DNA of 64,000 nucleotides, taken from positions 1-64,000 of the forward strand of contig NZ_ARWI01000001.1 in NCBI RefSeq assembly GCF_000478585.1. Reading direction: 5' to 3'. Both the position numbers and the translations under genes were made by a program. Under the pieces are notes generated by a model. That model was not told the DNA's origin. It saw only the letters and a program-made list of their open reading frames with translations, and made no database searches. Origin of the DNA: Thiomicrorhabdus sp. Kp2 (lineage in GTDB: Bacteria; Pseudomonadota; Gammaproteobacteria; Thiomicrospirales; Thiomicrospiraceae). Shown here piece after piece: positions 61,741 to 64,000 of the stretch; position 1 is the stretch's first letter, and every line of letters begins with the position of its first letter.

Positions 61741-62652
61741 GTGAAAAAAATATTGAGCCTTTTTTCGGCATCCTTTCTTGCTCTGCAGTTACTTTCAGTA
61801 TCGACTTCTTCACAAGCCGCTGAAGTTAAAGAGATTAAACAAAAATTTAATAATCAAACGGTTAACGCCAACTTAATGATGGCGGATGGTAAAACCTACA
61901 GTGATAACCTTGTGTTATTAACTCACGGGACTTTAACCCATAAAGAGCGTTCTACCTATGCACAGTTACAGAAAAATTTGGCAGCACAAGGCGTCAGTTC
62001 TTTGGCGATTAACCTATCATTAGGTTTAGATGACCGTCATGGCGAATATGATTGTGCTGTAGCTCACACTTATAAACATACCGATGCCATGAAAGAAATC
62101 GATTTTTGGCTAAACTGGTTAAATAAACAAGGTGCTGATAATGTCACTTTAATGGGGCACTCGCGTGGCGGTAACCAAACAGCTTGGTATGCGGTAGAGA
62201 GTGATAGTGATAAATTTAAAAAGGTGGTTTTACTTGCACCCGCTACAGGTGAACAGCAGTCTGCTGAAGAGTATGAAGAAAAGTACGGTAAAGCGTTACA
62301 GCCTATTTTAGATAACGCCAAAAAGTTGGTTTCGCAAGGCAAAGGTAAAACTATGCTGAAAGAGACTGACTTTATTTACTGTAAAAAAGCCCAAGTAACG
62401 GCTGAAGCTTTTGTTGATAATTATGAGGTTAAACCACAATTTGATACACCAACGTTACTTAAAACAGCAGTAAAACCGACCTTAGTAATTATGGGAACAG
62501 CGGATACAGCGGTACCCGATTTACCAGAAAAAATGCAAGCCTTAGAAGGTTCTGACATGGTACAAACCGTAATGATTGAAGATGGAACGCATTTCTTTTT
62601 AGACTTTGCAAATGAAGATGTGGCAACGGCGGTGTCTGAGTTTTTAGAATAA
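61741..62652 (+). CDS. Exported alpha/beta hydrolase
   Basis: 303 residues from a GTG with AAGGAG upstream. A signal peptide ends SSQA before AEVKE. The hydrolase core has the nucleophile elbow GHSRGGNQ, Asp in VIMGTADTAVPD and His in EDGTHFFLD, a complete catalytic triad. There is an HGT(L) oxyanion block near LLTHGTLTHKE. It is likely a periplasmic esterase or lipase-like enzyme; the substrate is unknown. It is convergent with the carbonic anhydrase gene. Confidence 0.85.
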   Translation: MKKILSLFSASFLALQLLSVSTSSQAAEVKEIKQKFNNQTVNANLMMADGKTYSDNLVLLTHGTLTHKERSTYAQLQKNLAAQGVSSLAINLSLGLDDRHGEYDCAVAHTYKHTDAMKEIDFWLNWLNKQGADNVTLMGHSRGGNQTAWYAVESDSDKFKKVVLLAPATGEQQSAEEYEEKYGKALQPILDNAKKLVSQGKGKTMLKETDFIYCKKAQVTAEAFVDNYEVKPQFDTPTLLKTAVKPTLVIMGTADTAVPDLPEKMQALEGSDMVQTVMIEDGTHFFLDFANEDVATAVSEFLE

Positions 62653-62707
62653 AAAGCTCGCTCGCCCTTTAATAGGGAGTTGATACTCCTTATTGAGACT
62701 GGTAATA

Positions 62708-62747
62708 AAAAACCCGCAAACCAAATTAATTGGTTTAGCGGGTTTTT
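62708..62747. terminator. Bidirectional intrinsic terminator
   Basis: The stem AAACCCGC..AACCA / TGGTT..GCGGGTTT carries A-run and T-run flanks between the converging hydrolase and carbonic anhydrase genes. Confidence 0.88.
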
Positions 62748-62776
62748 AATGGTCAACCGTTAACGGTTATGATTCA

Positions 62777-63640
62777 TTATTGAATTTTAGAAAGTAATTC
62801 TGGGTTAATCACTAAGTTTCTTACCCCGTGTGCATGGTCTTCTTTAAAGACATTGCCTTTACACCATTGTGCAACACTTTCAATATTAACCTTAGCTACC
62901 TTAGGACGTACACTCCAAGTTACTTGGAAAGGAGAGCCTTTTTCATTGTAACCAGGGCCTGTCGTTGAGCCAGCATAGTTAACAGGGTCACCAGTGTTTG
63001 ATGGAATATTTAACGCCTGCTGAACACCGTTTTTTATACCATGTTTAGTCAACTCATTGAAGTCTAACGCATTCTTATCGTTCACTAAAACATACACTTG
63101 CGCTTCTACACGTAACTGAGGATTTTTAATTGAATCACTTAAGCAAGAGCCTAATGTTGGGCCAGGGTTTACCTTCGCGGTTGAGTGAACATAGTGCACT
63201 TCAATCGTGTCACCAGGGTGTAGGCTTCCGTGAGCACTAGGGCAAATATCAGAATGTACCTGTTTCGTTTCGCTTTCAGATAACTTACCAGAATAGGCGT
63301 AACCGCTTAGATAACCATGACCATCACCATTACCTGCATATTGAGTAAATTCACCCCCTTTATGCTCAGCATTTTTGTGAAAGTGAATATTACATAAGTT
63401 CATATTGGTGTAAGCTGGCGCGGCATTGAATTTAATTGTATTGCTACCTGTTGCTGAATCAATGTCTCTTGGCGATTGAGGACCAAAACCTTTACCATCT
63501 GTGTTTTTAGCTAAGGCTGCACGCTGCTCAGCAACCACTTCATCAGCCACAGGACCGTGATGTTCATGATGATTTGATGTTGTCGCACAAGCTTGTAAAA
63601 GTAGAGTTGCCGATACAACGGCAATAATTTTTGTATTCAA
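62777..63640 (-). CDS. Delta-class carbonic anhydrase, lipoprotein
   Basis: 287 residues from a TTG with GAGGATT upstream. A type II signal peptide has lipobox LQAC at Cys18, then a His-rich stretch NHHEHHG. The blocks FGPQSPRDI, NLCNIHFHKNAEHKGGEF (His86, His88, His93), HPGDTIEVHYVHST (His141, His149, His152) and FQVTWSVRPKV recall the delta carbonic anhydrase family first known from diatoms. Family assignment is from memory of these motifs. The enzyme would interconvert CO2 and bicarbonate, anchored in the cell envelope, consistent with an autotroph that concentrates inorganic carbon. Confidence 0.82.
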   Translation of the reverse strand: MNTKIIAVVSATLLLQACATTSNHHEHHGPVADEVVAEQRAALAKNTDGKGFGPQSPRDIDSATGSNTIKFNAAPAYTNMNLCNIHFHKNAEHKGGEFTQYAGNGDGHGYLSGYAYSGKLSESETKQVHSDICPSAHGSLHPGDTIEVHYVHSTAKVNPGPTLGSCLSDSIKNPQLRVEAQVYVLVNDKNALDFNELTKHGIKNGVQQALNIPSNTGDPVNYAGSTTGPGYNEKGSPFQVTWSVRPKVAKVNIESVAQWCKGNVFKEDHAHGVRNLVINPELLSKIQ

Positions 63641-64000
63641 TTTTGTAATCCTCGGTACTTATTAAAATAAATAATCTCATGCAGAATAATCTCATAAGAT
63701 TTTGATTGCTTAATTCGAAAACAGGTACATAAAAGTTGGCTTTTTTCAGAATTGTGCATAGTATATAAAAATACGCACGAATTGCGCTTAATACTTGTTT
63801 ATTTCAATCATAACCTCCGTTTATGGGTTATCGACTATTCTTATTTTTTATGAGTAATGTTAAACGAAGTTTTTCTCTCAATTTAATAAGAAAATGAATC
63901 GGTAAAAACGAATCAAAAAAATATTAGCTTTAAGAACGACAGATAAACACGTGTATTACCAGGCCTGGTAGGTTTGATTGAATAATTAAAAGGCTGAATT
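63641..64000. other. Region upstream of the carbonic anhydrase gene
   Basis: A 360-base AT-rich stretch at the window edge. It should hold the carbonic anhydrase promoter on the - strand. Apart from palindrome copy 18 near the end, no gene or clear operator was seen. Confidence 0.5.
63958..63969. repeat. 12-bp iterated palindrome, copy 18
   Basis: A perfect copy (TTACCAGGCCTGGTAG context), 318 bases upstream of the carbonic anhydrase start. Confidence 0.9.

Noticed and set aside
1607-63969. A CRISPR array formed by the repeated 12-mer
   Set aside because: Copies are kilobases apart at irregular distances and several lie inside conserved genes; there are no spacers or cas genes.

Overview
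The window is a continuous stretch of an AT-rich gammaproteobacterial chromosome. It is densely packed and mostly single-gene or two-gene transcription units, many separated by intrinsic terminators. No rRNA, tRNA, CRISPR array, prophage or complete insertion sequence was seen. Gene content (delta-class carbonic anhydrase lipoprotein, several small periplasmic c-type cytochromes, rhodanese and TlpA proteins, many diguanylate cyclases) fits a chemolithoautotrophic sulfur oxidiser of the Thiomicrospira/Thiomicrorhabdus/Hydrogenovibrio type. That assignment is inference from gene content, not a database result.

Layout. 1-8.7 kb: the 3' part of hrpA, a cytochrome c lipoprotein, rluF, a parvulin, a cytochrome c'-like protein, small conserved hypotheticals, a glycosyltransferase and three small exported proteins. 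8.9-11.3 kb: a membrane diguanylate cyclase, an SlpA-type FKBP and a PP0621-like protein. 11.5-24.7 kb: housekeeping genes sucCD, nadE, bamD, rluD, pgeF, a CPA2 antiporter, nadC, ampD and a soluble double-Cache protein. 25-30.5 kb: flavodoxin, a His-rich membrane protein, a TonB-dependent receptor, a truncated second flavodoxin copy, a HAD phosphatase and rppH. 30.9-36.9 kb: aceE-aceF-lpd, with an E3 that carries its own lipoyl domain. 37-42 kb: a decaying accessory stretch with a TPR membrane protein, a transposon-like inverted repeat, a HigBA-type toxin-antitoxin pair, a frameshifted DUF3820 gene, a 42-residue membrane peptide and a dead diguanylate cyclase. 42-57 kb: J-domain protein, sugar dehydrogenase, aldo/keto reductase, a solute-binding protein paired with a diguanylate cyclase, periplasmic rhodanese and hydrolase-TlpA proteins, a PAS-GGDEF protein, an AhpD-like protein, a DAACS symporter and a GNAT-nitrilase fusion. 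57-64 kb: nfsB, an ammonium transporter fused to a GGDEF domain, a DUF302 protein, a peroxiredoxin, a secreted alpha/beta hydrolase and the delta carbonic anhydrase.

The strongest unexplained signal is a perfect 12-bp palindrome, ACCAGGCCTGGT. It occurs 18 times in 64 kb, where chance would give far fewer than one copy, and there are further one-mismatch copies. It lies both between genes and inside conserved genes, where five copies on the + strand all read Pro-Gly-Leu-Val. Many intergenic copies sit a few dozen bases upstream of a similar intrinsic terminator, making a recurring composite module. I propose a genome-wide iterated palindrome comparable in kind to HIP1 or to uptake sequences; its function is unknown to me.

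A second theme is c-di-GMP signalling. Five GGDEF genes (one dead) lie in the window with no EAL or HD-GYP partner, including the Amt-GGDEF fusion and the binding-protein/cyclase pair.
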